Of a stretch of DNA of 64,000 nucleotides, positions 1-10,029 are shown one piece after another (the stretch's first letter is position 1; each line of letters starts with the position of its first letter). The notes below the pieces were generated by a model that saw nothing but the letters and a program-made list of their open reading frames with translations, was not told the DNA's origin and made no database searches. The stretch spans positions 43,560,286-43,624,285 of the forward strand of contig CM035807.1 in assembly GCA_020466095.1 (NCBI GenBank). The letters are read 5' to 3'. Both the position numbers and the translations under genes were made by a program. The DNA is from Chlorops oryzae (taxonomy: Eukaryota > Arthropoda > Insecta > Diptera > Chloropidae).

Positions 1-110
1 GTTCCGTCTTACTCTACGTCTGCATGTCTGAATGTTCGTCCGTTTAGTCTTACTCCGCGTCTGTAGGTGCAAAGGTTCATCCACTGCGTGTGCAACGTGC
101 CATTCCTACA
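1..110 (-). repeat. Gypsy-1 3' LTR, partial
   Basis: Bases 1-110 align without gaps to 6640-6749 with about six mismatches. On the minus strand the LTR starts TGTAGGAATGG at 110. The purine-rich stretch just before it (about 111-125) is a weak candidate polypurine tract. The rest of the LTR lies left of the window. Confidence 0.85.
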
Positions 111-960
111 TTCGGCCATTCTGAAGATTCGTTCGCCCCGATTGAAAGGTTCCAAGGTTTCATGAATTCAGCTACGGTGGTAGTTTTTTGCGGCCCCTCG
201 TAATCGCCTATCCTTTCAACGTAAAACCGATTGTGCTCTTTAATTGCGATGACCTTGTAGGGTCGTAAATACTTCGGTTTGAGTTTCGCGGCTGTACCAT
301 ACTGCGTTTTTTTTATTGCCACGAGCTGGTCGATATGATTCTGCGATGCTTGTTTCCGATTCGCGTTAAATGTTCGTCGGTTCTCTTCCTGAATTTCGGA
401 GACACTCATTTTTGCCTCTTACCGTATTGCCTCTCGTTCCTCGTCAATTTCCGATACGAAAGCTTACCTTAGATATTCCTGCATTCCAACGTCATATTTT
501 GTTCTCATATCCACGCCGGTGAGTATTTTGAAAGGCGTTACTCCAGTGCTGCGTGGTGGTGTATTGGATATGATTTGTTGCACGTTATTCACCTGTCGGT
601 ACCAATTTGCGGGGTTGTCTTGGCAGAACTTCGCCAACGTTGTATTCCCTCATTCTCGCAATAATCGTTGAACGCATTGGAAGTAAACGCTGCTCCTCTA
701 TCAGATACAATACGTCGTGGATTGCCGAAAATAGCTGGTTGTTTTTGCAACCTGTCAATAACAGCCTCAACTCGAGTACTTTTTGTCGGATAGAGCCAGA
801 CAAACTTCTAGAACGCATCAACGACGACGAAGAGATAGTTGTATGCTTTGTTGGTGCATTCCATCGGGCCAACATGATCGACATGGAACGTGCTTAATGG
901 CTTGTCCTCTTTCCCTATCGGATCCCATAATCCTTACTTTTTTCCCGCTTTTGCTTCCAT
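77..960 (-). pseudogene. Gypsy-1 integrase core and C-terminus, deleted
   Basis: The minus strand shows an integrase core with a first Asp in a V-D-H-V-G-P context and a second Asp in I-V-S-D-R-G. Around position 650 the frame jumps directly into the conserved segment that normally follows the catalytic Glu, so the D-D-E glutamate and about 35-40 residues are missing. The C-terminal part (77-409) holds the basic Y-L-R-P-Y-K-V segment equivalent to the GPY region of Gypsy integrases and then runs into the LTR. Catalytically dead. Confidence 0.75.
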
Positions 961-986
961 CACTATGCATTCTACGCAACTTTTAG

Positions 987-1790
987 TTATTTTTGGAGCT
1001 TTATTCCCAAGCTTTGTATGAAATACGATCTCTCCACCAGGTCTTGTGTTTTCTTGCTGGAAAAATGTCCTTGTCTGTGCGCAATTCTGATGATCTCTTC
1101 CTCCATCAAACACGGCACTACTATCAGCTCCTTAGCGAGATCCTTATAGAGTACGCCATGTTTGACATAGAAATCCTCATATTCATCTTTCTCAAGAACC
1201 TTCTTCACCGCCTTGATCCATTCGTCCTGCATCTGTGCGTCTCTCAATCGATGCAGAGGAGAATCCTCGATCAGCATGCAGTATACTCGACTTGGTGCGT
1301 CCACATGTTGCATTTTGCTGCCAGAACGGTGCTCAATCGCATACTCGAATTCCTGGAAAAACATTGCCCACCTCGACACTCTTAACGGCACATCTCTTTT
1401 CTTCATGGTCATCGCGAAGGCGTTGCAATCTGTCGCGATTTTAAAATGAGTTCTTAACAGATATACCCTCCACTTCTTAAGAGCCTCTATGACGGCCAAT
1501 ACCTCCAGCTCATAAGTATGGTATCGCTCTTCGGGTGGTTTTGTTTTCCTGCTCATATACTGCACGGGATGCATCTGTTGGTCATCGAAGTCCTTCTGCA
1601 GGAGAACCGCGCCATATCCGTACATGCTTGCATCTGTGTGTACTTCGCTCGACGGTCTAGGATTAAATAGCTTCAGGATAGGTGCTCTCTCTAGTGATGT
1701 TCTCAGGGACTGAAACGCTGCAATTTGTTCGTCTCCCATTTTGAAAAGCAGATCTTTGCGCAGCAAATCCGACAAAGGTTTGGACAACAA
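987..1790 (-). pseudogene. Gypsy-1 RNase H and integrase zinc-finger region
   Basis: A 267-residue open stretch. It starts at the RT connection domain and carries the RNase H signature V-H-T-D-A-S followed by G-A-V-L-L-Q, the Y-E-L-E-V-L-A-V block (RNase H Glu), T-D-C-N at the third acidic site and a D-A-P-S-R end motif. The last 50 residues hold the start of the integrase HHCC finger (H-R-Q-G-H). The stop near 987 lies before the Cys pair, so the frame is broken inside the finger. Confidence 0.8.
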
Positions 1791-1799
1791 CGCATAGTC

Positions 1800-2728
1800 C
1801 TTTATGAAACGTCTGAAATACGAAGTGAGTCCAAAAAATCTTTAAAGAGATTTCTTAGCACTCGGAAGGGGAAAATTCTTTACAGCTCTTGTCTTCTCAT
1901 CTGACGGTCGTATCGATTTGTTTTCGATCACGTAACCCAAAAAATTCAATTTTCCTTTGCAAAAATTGGCATTTCTCCCATTTGATTTGTAGTCCTGCCG
2001 CTGACGCCCTCTCAAATAAAACTCTCAGTTTATGGATACTCTCTTCTTCATCCTTAGTGGGAACAATTAAGTATCCATGTAAGCTATCACTGTTCCATAC
2101 TGGATTAGGTTCCTCAGCACAACAGAAATGAACCGCACGAAAACAGCGGGCGAATTCGAAATGGAGCGTAATTGAACTCAAACTGTCCATTATGCGTAAT
2201 GAACGTGGCGTATTTCCTCGAGTCAGGTTCCATCGAAACATGGAAGAAGCCATTCTTCAGGTCCAAAGTAGAAAACACGTTAGCGCTTTGTAGCCTCTCC
2301 AAGATGTCGTACATATGCGATATTGGGAATTGGTCTCTGCATATTTTTTCGTTTAGTTTTCGAAAGTCGCAGCAAAGCCTTTTTGTCCCGTCCTTCTTTG
2401 CCACAATCACTATCGGCGCTGCGTATTCTGATTGACTTTCCTGGATTATGCCTTCCCTAAGCCATTCAGAAATATGTCTTTCCACGAATTGCTGATCCGA
2501 ATAAGAAATTCTTCGTGCTGGCTGACGTACTGGTATTTCGTCCTTGAGAATGATCTTCATTTGAACTGGTGAAGTGGCATTTAATTTTGGTTTGTAACTC
2601 TTGACCATATTCGTTATGACGTCCTTATGCTTCTCCCTCAAATGATCCAGCCTCAACGTGATCTCTTTTCTAGACGGATATTCCTCGTCATTCATGCAAA
2701 GCACCTCAAATTCTCTCAACAGGTCCAT
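1800..2728 (-). pseudogene. Gypsy-1 reverse transcriptase, broken in the YMDD box
   Basis: Residues typical of Gypsy RT are visible: the I-V-I-V-A-K-K-D-G-T block, L-C-C-D-F-R-K-L-N, the S-T-L-D-L-K-N-G-F block with the first catalytic Asp, and F-N-Y-A-P-F. The two frames (1897-2253 and 2114-2728) overlap. At about 2068-2078 the YMDD box is interrupted by a net 2-nt loss, so the second Asp of the box is out of frame. There are also in-frame stops between 1800 and 1890. Non-functional. Confidence 0.8.
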
Positions 2729-2785
2729 CGCCTCGCACTTATCCCCGCGTTCGGTGTTTTCAGATACTCCCTTAACTTCAATTGT

Positions 2786-3490
2786 CTACCTCTGATGCGA
2801 AAGAGGTTCTTGCATTTCTTTTTCTGAACTGGAGGTTTCATCACATTGACACGAAGGTAGACCTTGTTTCTTTCCGACAGAACCAGTTGCTAATGCTATG
2901 GTAATAAACGTAGCCTTATTTTTGTACAGAGACACGTGAACTCTCTCAAGCAGACTAGCTCCCAGGATTGCATCATAGTTCATGTCTCGCTCTCCAACAA
3001 CATGAAAAGTAACAAGAATATTCTCGTCGTCAGCGCTCACCATCGTTTCAAAGCTGCCTTCAGTTTGGATCGAAACACAGCCTATGCCGTACAACGTCTG
3101 CGTCTCCTTTTTCAATTCTGTCTGACCAATCTTTAACAGAACGTCCTTCCTCATCAGACACAACGAACATCCAGTATCTATCAACGCTGTAACTGTTACG
3201 CCATTGCAGGAGATGTCCTTAAACGCTAGATGAAAGCTTCCGCTCACAACGTTTAATTGGGGTTTCTCGACCTTGGGTTCGGCTCTGCTTACGTTAGTCT
3301 TGCACTCATAAGACTTGTGTCCTACTTTATGACATCTAAAACATTTCTCCTCTCCACTTCCGCAACTTCTGGCCAAATGTCCTGATTCACCACACTTGAA
3401 GCATTTCCGTTTATCGCTTTGCCGATCAACGTCAGATGCTTTTGTCACTGTCGCTTGAGTCTGGCCATCTGCTTTTGGTGTTTCAGATGG
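2786..3490 (-). pseudogene. Gypsy-1 nucleocapsid zinc knuckles and aspartic protease
   Basis: Two CCHC knuckles (C-F-K-C-G-E-S-G-H and C-F-R-C-H-K-V-G-H) are followed by an aspartic protease with the active-site D-T-G-C-S. On the other side of the inverted-repeat element at 3491-4517 lies gag, and the two frames meet at the insertion point, so gag, NC and PR were probably one polyprotein before that insertion. The stretch is open for 235 residues but has no start of its own. Confidence 0.85.
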
Positions 3491-4517
3491 CACGGGGTGC
3501 CTGAACCGCTTTTAAATCGAAGGTCGAGGAGGTTCCAATTTTTTTACAGGACTTCATTAAGAGTCACTTGAATAACAATTTTCTGCAATCGTAAACTCAA
3601 AACAGGTAGCACCTTTTTAGAAAACTGCAGTAAAAATTTTTTTCAGTGTACGAATTATACCTTTTCTTTCTTTATCAAATTATTTTTAAACTTTACCATA
3701 TATATTCTTTCTGTTAATTTTGTATTTTTTCCTAATATTTGACCTTTAAAATGATGTATAATATGTTATAGAAAGTTTGAGTTTGTTAAACAATTGTGAA
3801 ATATAATCGCTTAAGTCAAATGTTTGAGTGCAAAAATGTTCGACTTTCTTGATTTCTTAAATTGACGTCATCGAGATGTTGTTTTTTTTAATTTTGTATT
3901 TTTGGCGTTTTTAATATCTTGAAAATGGCATATTACATGCATTCAGGTTTTTAATAGGTCGCACAATTTTGTAAATAATAACCGCAAAGGTCAACTCTAA
4001 ATTCGCTGTGCAACAAGCGAATTCCAAAAGCTGATGTTTTGGTGAAAAAGTTTAACTGTGGTGGGCCACAACAAATTTCGACCATTTTAATTGGCTAGAG
4101 GGCTAAGTCTGGTGAACCACTCCATATTTAGTGTGCTATGAAACGCCATCGCATTTACGCCGACTTTCAGCTATAGTTCGACATGACAGTGATATTTAAG
4201 CTTTTGAATGGAATAGACGCATATATTTTTTGGGCTAAAATTTCTATAATGAGTTTAACAAATAAAATCAGTTTTGGACCCGAAATAATTAACAGAAAAA
4301 TTATATATGGTAAAGTTTAAAAAAAATTTGATAGGGGAAGAAAAGGTATAATTCGTACGCTGAGAAAAATTTTATCTTCAGTTTTCTAAAAAGGTGCTAC
4401 CTGTTTTGAGTTTACGATTGCAGAATATTGTTGCTCAAGTGACTCTTAATAAAATCCTGTAAAAAAAAATCGAAACCTTCTCGACCTTCGATTTAAAAGT
4501 GGTTCAGGCACCCCATG
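3491..4517. mobile_element. Non-autonomous DNA transposon with ~230-bp TIRs inside Gypsy-1 gag-pol
   Basis: The left end CACGGGGTGCC and right end GGCACCCCATG are inverted repeats, and the similarity runs inward about 230 bp on each side (to about 3725 and from about 4290). ATGG flanks both sides (3487-3490 and 4518-4521); GATGG is also possible if the element ends one base earlier. Taking the element and one ATGG away restores the Gypsy-1 reading frame. No ORF of note inside. The 4-5 bp target duplication and CAY ends do not let me fix the superfamily. Confidence 0.85.
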
Positions 4518-5172
4518 ATGGTCCTCGTAGCTTTTTATAAACCTTCAATTTTGATTTCAGATAATATATTGTATCGGCTTGGTATAAAATACTTTTGTTT
4601 CTTCTGGTATCCGGTATTCCTTCGATGAAATATTCGATTATGCTCCCATCGTCGCTATTAATTGATCTGCTCATTTCTATTAGAGTATAAAGATATTCGT
4701 GTAGTGACTCATTCGGTCTCTTTTTCTGGTTTCTCAAAGTTTTGTGCACCTGTGCAGCTGAAAGTCTTTCACCGAATTCACGCAAAAGAGAATCCCTCAA
4801 GGATGTCCAGTTTTTTATATTTGCTTGACCTCTTACAAACAATCTAGCAGCTCCCTTCAGCAACTGTTTTACAACTGCCTGCGCATTATCCTCGAACTCT
4901 TCCAACCATTGGTTAACTTTCGGATATCCCGTTCCAGAAAATGACGTTAAGGAGTCTTGGATGTCTCTGAGCGTAAACGTAGTGGTTGGTAAAGCTGGTG
5001 AATGATACGATGCTGTAGACATCATTTCGTCTTCTTCATCTCGTTCTAGCCCGAAGTGTTCCATGAGCCGATCTTGGAGTTCGGATTTCCGTCCGGTCGT
5101 GTTAAGTCCGAGTTCGGTCAACTTTGTCTTCAGAGCGTTAACATTAAATGACAATATTTCTGAAAGTTCCAT
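4518..5172 (-). pseudogene. Gypsy-1 gag with N-terminal SAP-like domain
   Basis: The frame opens with Met at 5172. Residues 1-45 resemble a SAP DNA/RNA-binding helix-extension-helix (L-K-T-K-L-T-E-L-G-L followed by G-R-K-S-E-L-Q-D-R-L). A retrotransposon capsid-like region follows, with N-W-T-S-L-R-D-S-L-L-R-E-F and the 'R-P-N-E-S-L-H-E-Y' segment. The frame is cut by the insertion at 4517 and then runs into that element for a few codons. Confidence 0.8.
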
Positions 5173-5331
5173 TTTAGATTTGTGCTTTGCTATTGCAGTT
5201 TATTATTAAATTTTCTCTTCTCTCTTTTTTTTTACTTTTCTTTTCTTATAGTATAAAAAAATTGTTTAAATCTTTAAAAATATTTGGAGCCTTTGCTTAA
5301 AGTTCTTATTTTCTTTATCTTGTACACTTTC

Positions 5332-5812
5332 GCCCCTATTCTGGGGTTCGACCGATAATCGATGATCGAAATTCTTCGATCATGGATTATCGAATGTCGA
5401 ATTTTGTATTCTGAACATCAAAAAATCGACAGCTGTTCGAATGTTAATCGTTGCCGGTTCGACCGCCAACTAGCTGTCGATGCAGTGTCGGAAAACAAAA
5501 AATGTAAGGTTTTTTTTATAATTGTTTGGTTTAAAAGATTTTTAGTGCAACTTTTCTTATAGGTCAAAGCAAATAAGCAACAAACAACAAATTGCAAAGC
5601 TTGTGGAGTTGATGGAGATTTTTTCAATTTCAGCTATTTCACTTTTCGTTTTTAAATTTGAGAAATAAACACAAACAGCTGATCGGTTCAAAGAATCAGA
5701 AGCCACAATGGAGCCACTATGTTTCGATTTGTTGCCAGAATACCGAATGAAAACACAATCGACTCAGTCGAAGAGCTTCGATTCGACTATCGATCGAACC
5801 CTAGAATAGGGC
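5332..5812. mobile_element. Inverted-repeat element (MITE) in the Gypsy-1 leader
   Basis: The left end CCCCTATTCTGGGGTTCGA and the right end TCGAACCCTAGAATAGGGC are imperfect inverted repeats about 30 bp long, followed by further TCGAT-rich inverted segments. The element lies between the 5' LTR and gag. I could not find a clean target duplication, so the superfamily is open. Confidence 0.7.
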
Positions 5813-6400
5813 AGTTTATCTCGTTCACATTACACTCTACTCACTGCGCTCTTTACCGACTATTTCTTTACGACAGCGCTACATCTTAATAGTTTCCTTA
5901 TTTCCAAAAGCCACTCGCTCGTCTCAGCCCTCGAGCTCGATGGAATAGCTCTGTTTCGTTCAGCTATTGTGCTGCCCTCTGTTGGTATGCCACAATAACT
6001 ATGCTCGAAGCTTGAATGTCCATTACGCCGTCGATCACACAGATCTGCTGCTGCGCTGCCTCGTCTTCACTTCTCTGAATTACCTTTAAATCGTTGCAAG
6101 TACGTCTTCTTCTTCTCGTGCCTCATTAGGCGTCCTCTTATTTGTTCGATGTTCGAAGTTCGATATATGTTACTCGGTCGATACTTCCAACTCTGCTCTC
6201 TGCTAATGAGCTGCCGCAACTCTGATGCCACTTTACTCAATCTCTTAGACACCTCTGGGTCCAACTTCTTTTTCCCTCTAGCTATGTTCAGGGAAATCTT
6301 CGGGGATTTCCCTTGGTGGTGATTATCCAAACACTTCTCTCTAAGCGAGCCATTTATGCGCTTCTTTCGTCTTCTCTCTGCTCTCTTCTGTTGCGGGAAG
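5813..6400 (-). other. Gypsy-1 untranslated leader
   Basis: This is the stretch between the primer binding site and the leader MITE. A basic 126-codon open stretch (6067-6447) starts inside the LTR and contains no recognisable domain. I take it as leader sequence rather than a gene. Confidence 0.4.
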
Positions 6401-6420
6401 TAATCCCGGTTGAGCCCCAA
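6401..6420 (-). other. Gypsy-1 primer binding site
   Basis: On the minus strand, two bases after the LTR end, the sequence TTGGGGCTCAACCGGGATTA has the layout of a tRNA 3'-end complement (TGGGGGCT...CCGGGAT type). I have not assigned the tRNA. Confidence 0.65.
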
Positions 6421-6422
6421 TT

Positions 6423-6749
6423 TGTACGATTTTATTTCTTTAAACACGAAGCGATTACAATATGTTTGCTTATGACGATTTTTGAGTTTAACGACTCAAC
6501 TAGCGCTTAAACAATTTAGTTTTAGTTTAATGACTATTTTAACAATTTTTAAATAGACAACGAAATACGCGTCCGAATGCTTCGGCGTCTCTCAATTAAG
6601 TTCGTTCCTTTCGTTCTTCTTAACGAAGCGTCGTCTCTTGTTTCGTCTTACTCTACGTCTGCATGTCTGAATGTTCGTTCGTTCAGTCTAACTCCGCGTC
6701 TGTAGGTGCAAAGGTTCGTCCACTGCGTGTGCAACGTGCCATTCCTACA
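6423..6749 (-). repeat. Gypsy-1 5' LTR
   Basis: A 327-bp LTR, starting TGTAGGAATGG (6749) and ending CGTACA (6423) on the minus strand. The outer 110 bp match the partial 3' LTR at 1-110. Confidence 0.85.
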
Positions 6750-7294
6750 TATATGGATTCTTTTTTCAAGTCTATGATATCTTAGAATGCAATTTAGGAA
6801 AACGTTGACATTAATATCTGATAACCATTTATCTTTAATAAGTCGTTGATATTCTTCATGCTTTAAAAATGAAATTCTGTTTCCAATTTTATACGAACAC
6901 ATATGTGACATGTTAAATGTGCATATACCAACACTTGCTGATTTTTCGCTGTTCTCCGCTTTATCTTTTTCCTGAAAGAAAGATAAATGACTAAAAAATT
7001 AAGCATTGAGCCCCTACTGCTGCTTGATCGAAAATCACATTTGGATATTTGACACCTTTATGCATTTCCGTCTTTTGTCGTATGACTTCTTACATTTAAT
7101 TTGGTTTATTTTTTGTTTTTTGTTTTTTTTGTTTCGTTTTGCTTTTGGCTGGGAAAAATAATTGCAAATTGAATAAAACCAATTGTGCCATTGATTGATG
7201 TTCTTATTTCATCTTCGGCCGTGATTTGGAAACATTTTTGATTGAGGATTGACGTGACTAAACTGATTTCAGCCGTGACCAAAATTTTGGGAAC
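6750..7294 (-). other. Probable env tail and 3' sequence of element A
   Basis: No convincing domain. Short minus-strand open stretches (for example 6750-6911) may be env remnants, but no motif supports that. The stretch ends at the Gypsy-1 LTR. Confidence 0.3.
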
Positions 7295-8078
7295 CTAAAT
7301 CACTATTGTAATTGAATTGTGTGCGTTCGCCAATATTCCGACCCGCATGAATTTTAATTTTAAAAAATCAATTTCGAATTTCTCTTTTTCGTCTGTGGTT
7401 AGGATGCTCAAATACATAAGACCATTTTTGGCTGCTGAAATACTATCTTGTATAAGGTTTATTTTATTTTGAATAGTTTTAAGTTTATACATTTGCTCGT
7501 TGAACATTAACTGCTTTGACATTATGATATTTTTTCTGTCTATTTTATTCCAATGTTCTCTATCCTGGTCTATTGCCTTCTTAATAGTTCCTAGGGTCTC
7601 ATTGAAATGGTTATTTATTGTTATATGTTCATTAAGTCTTCCGATTGCATTATGACTATTCTCTACAACTGTTTTGAGGTGACTTTCTATTTCCTCTCTA
7701 TCTTGGTCATCCCTAATTCCGAACAACTATTTCGTAGTTGTGCCTACGGCATTATTAGTCCCATTTTGGTGCGCTTCTGCTCGAACGGTGTGATAGACAT
7801 AAGCTTGATTTTGCTATTTTTGACTTCGTTTAGCAACAAATTTTTGTTGTGTATTTCCGTTTCTTTAAAAAATTTTTCCGCGGAATTTACTATACTTGCG
7901 ATTTCTTGTGGATGAAGGATATGTACGACGGTATATGAATCCGAAACAATGTTTGTGTAACATACATGGATTTCGATAAAACCCCTTTTGGTCGGTAATT
8001 GGAGTAAATAGTAAATCTCCGGCGGCCACTACGATAAGTGTTAACAAAAAGGTGATAACCTGGAAGGAACCACGAAGG
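7295..8078 (-). pseudogene. env: Element A env: F-like (baculovirus F / errantivirus) envelope glycoprotein remnant
   Basis: On the minus strand a pyrimidine-rich acceptor (about 8078, ...TTCCTTCCAG) precedes a hydrophobic signal-like segment (V-I-T-F-L-L-T-L-I-V-V-A-A). Fragments of the F-type ectodomain follow. A basic cleavage-like region (Q-K-R-T-K) and a Gly-rich fusion-peptide-like stretch lie near 7740-7780, then F-G-I-R-D-D-Q-D-R and a long heptad-like helix (7295-7726) with N-H-F-N-E-T-L-G and L-K-F-M-R. Errantivirus env is made from a spliced RNA and mediates membrane fusion. Here frameshifts and stops break it near 7970 and 7750, so it is inactive. Confidence 0.8.
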
Positions 8079-8165
8079 AAAAAAAACTTTAGTTATATTT
8101 CCGGGCTCAGGGTCAAAATAATTGATGCTACAAAAAAATCTTTTCCTGAGTAGGCGTTTTTATGC

Positions 8166-8173
8166 TATATAAA
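8166..8173 (+). promoter_or_regulatory. Candidate TATA box of the antisense gene
   Basis: TATATAAA at 8166-8173. Usual spacing would put the start site near 8196-8207, where TCAY-like initiator matches occur (TCATAC, TCACTT). That would lie at or after the ATG at 8191, so either the box is fortuitous in AT-rich DNA or translation starts further down. Confidence 0.35.
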
Positions 8174-8190
8174 CTTTGTTTGGAGTTCTT

Positions 8191-8893
8191 ATGTCTCATA
8201 CACAGCTCACTTTTGTAAGTAATTTTTTTTTCTATCATTGATTCCTGATCACTATTCATTTATTTTTTTCTTCTAATTTTTTATTTTTAGATTTGGGATG
8301 GATTTTTTACGGTGGTGTCCGTCTTGAACGATTACTACGGTTGGCCTGCGCTTTCACCCCGGATCCGCAATCGGCGCTGCTGGTGGAGGTGCCACTCCTT
8401 TTGTCCCCCTTGTACGGCGTTTGGTGGGAGGTGCCGCCGATGGGCGATCATGTGCCGGGAATATCATCTTTTGGACAATCCCCGCACAGATGACTGCCTG
8501 GAACGGCACCTAGGCGCATACTACTCATTCCCGGGGGTCCATGCAGGACTTCATCCGACTCTGGCCAGTGTGATGAAAATATGCCTTAGGGTGGACTACC
8601 AGAGGCGCAGGCAGTTAAGCTGCGATTCTCGGCATGCCCATAGGCGACGCCACTTGGCGGGATGTGCGGCATATTATGACTACAACCAGTCCTTTCGGAT
8701 GAATGCCAATCTTATGGCGTTCGAGATTCTGGCTCCTCAGAAGGACGACTTGTCACGTTTTCGACACGGCCCTTGGTATAATGACTTGGATCACGGCCGC
8801 CCATATAGGATATTCTACAAACCCCTGCCGCTGTGGACTAGGTCGGAAGGTTGTGTCGCCGAGCGTGGGACCGATCCCGTAATTTGGCTTTAA
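8191..8893 (+). CDS. Unknown intron-containing gene antisense within element A
   Basis: I do not recognise this protein. The proposed exon 1 (8191-8214) has ATG plus 8 codons and ends at the donor GTAAGT. The intron is 8215-8290, with a T-rich tract and acceptor TTTTTAG. Exon 2 (8291-8893) continues in the same frame for 200 codons to TAA. AATAAA follows at about 8921. The product would be about 208 residues, rich in Cys, His, Arg and Tyr, with Cys/His clusters near residues 30-60 and an aromatic C-terminal half (R-H-G-P-W-Y, R-I-F-Y-K-P-L-P-L-W). No signal peptide or membrane segment is evident. The exon is clearly GC-richer than its AT-rich surroundings, which suggests a separate origin. 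It is free of frameshifts while the sense genes around it are broken. The start codon is uncertain; the first in-frame ATG in exon 2 is near 8450. Confidence 0.5.
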
Positions 8894-9086
8894 TTCATAT
8901 TTTTTATGAGAATGAATTTATCAATAAAATTGCAAATATTAATTAGTTTTCGAGTTTTTCTTTTGATTTATTGTGTTCTCTTTTCGGTTGCATTGAGCCA
9001 TGTCAGCTTTAATGAATTGCTTGTTCAGTTTGTGGAAGGGGAAAACTTATCTTTTTCTAGCTCTTCGTTTCTTTTACTTTATCGTT
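8894..9086. other. Spacer between antisense gene and PTP, with poly(A) signal
   Basis: AT-rich. It contains the AATAAA (about 8921) that would serve the plus-strand gene. Nothing else recognised. Confidence 0.4.
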
Positions 9087-9958
9087 TTATTTTTTATTTT
9101 TATTGGTTGCCAGGTAGTGAATGGACAATGCTTTTAATAAGAAATTGTAGTGTTGGATGCCACTGACGGCATGCGCTCGCTCTTGGCGAATTTTATTTAT
9201 AATTTTTTGAATATTGTATTTCAAACCTGCTCTTAGGGTGTCAATGGCTATGTCAAGCGCTATCACTGTGCCGGTTCGGCCGACGCCTGCGCTACAATAC
9301 ATCACCATTTTTGAATATTTATTTTTCTTTTCAGAGATTTTTTGTTGTTCTTTTATTTGTTACCAGAATTTTAGGAGAGCATATGTTTTTGGTGTGCCAT
9401 TATCGGGCCAACCTGTATATTGCCAATGATTATTGATTCTTGGTTGTCTTGTTTTCTGGTTTTTCAATTCTTTTTGGAATTTAACACTATTTCTGTTCAC
9501 TATTCTGTCTAAAGTTTTAACATTGAAAGTTTCTGTTTTAATTTTGTCATTTATTCTCTTTCCCCAATATTGGTGACATTTTTCCTGCTCATTTTCAAAG
9601 ACTTTCGTTAGCATGGTTATATTAAAACAGTTTTGCTTCCAAGCCATTTGCCAAAAATCGTTTAGTGTATTTTTAAGTGGACCCTGTGTTCCAATGCACT
9701 CTGTTTTTCTATAAAACCATCACCATCATTGGCGTGAATGTAGTCATGGTTATGCATGTTAGATAGTTTCACTCTACTGCGATCAAGACAGGGGAAATTT
9801 GAATATCTGATTTTTGTTTTGTTTTTTAAGAAATTTTTTATGTTTGCTTGATCCATCAGTTCTGGGAGAGTGAAATATTCTTCCGTAACCTTTTCATCGT
9901 TTATAATTATTCTCTCATGATAACACTTTTCCCTTGGTAGTGTTACATGTTCTACCAT
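9087..9958 (-). pseudogene. Protein tyrosine phosphatase frame behind errantivirus pol
   Basis: A single classical PTP catalytic domain read from ATG at 9958. Motifs in order: phosphotyrosine-recognition loop (K-I-R-Y-S-N-F-P then D-R-S-R-V), D-Y-I-H-A-N, T-Q-G-P-L and D-F-W (in a second frame), K-C-H-Q-Y-W, the W-P-D loop with the general-acid Asp, the P-loop C-S-A-G-V-G-R-T-G with nucleophile Cys and Arg, and a Q-loop Gln (G-I-Q-H-Y). The usual His before the Cys is Tyr. A frameshift near 9690 and a stop near 9361 break the copy. The stop codon of pol lies 6 nt upstream in the same frame. Such enzymes dephosphorylate phosphotyrosine proteins; what it did for the element is unknown. There is no signal peptide, so it was probably cytosolic. 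The motifs fit cellular and parasitoid-virus PTPs alike. Confidence 0.8.
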
Positions 9959-10029
9959 ATAAGTTTACTCCTTTTTACTATGGTCTAATTTTATCAATCT
10001 TTTGTAGTAGTTTTTCTTTTTTCGCTTAA

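Larger units (their letters stand above)
1..6749 (-). mobile_element. Gypsy-1: Ty3/Gypsy LTR retrotransposon, 3' end outside the window
   Basis: A minus-strand LTR element reads from its 5' LTR (6749) leftwards through a leader, gag, zinc-knuckle/protease, RT, RNase H and integrase into a 3' LTR cut by the window edge. The order PR-RT-RH-IN is that of Ty3/Gypsy. About 110 bp at the left edge repeat 6640-6749, which identifies the LTR. All frames are broken. Two unrelated inverted-repeat elements are inserted, one inside the gag-pol frame and one in the leader. It is a dead copy. Confidence 0.9.

Noticed and set aside
6067..6447. Basic 126-codon frame in the Gypsy-1 leader as a gene
   Set aside because: It starts in the LTR, crosses the primer site and has no domain.
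8293..8493. Alternative frame over exon 2 of the antisense gene
   Set aside because: It lacks an ATG start and is shorter; the frame 8291-8893 joins exon 1 in phase and runs to the AATAAA.
9087..9958. Claim that the PTP came from a bracovirus
   Set aside because: Motifs such as K-C-H-Q-Y-W and D-Y-I-H-A-N are compatible with it, but they also occur in cellular PTPs; only a tree can decide.
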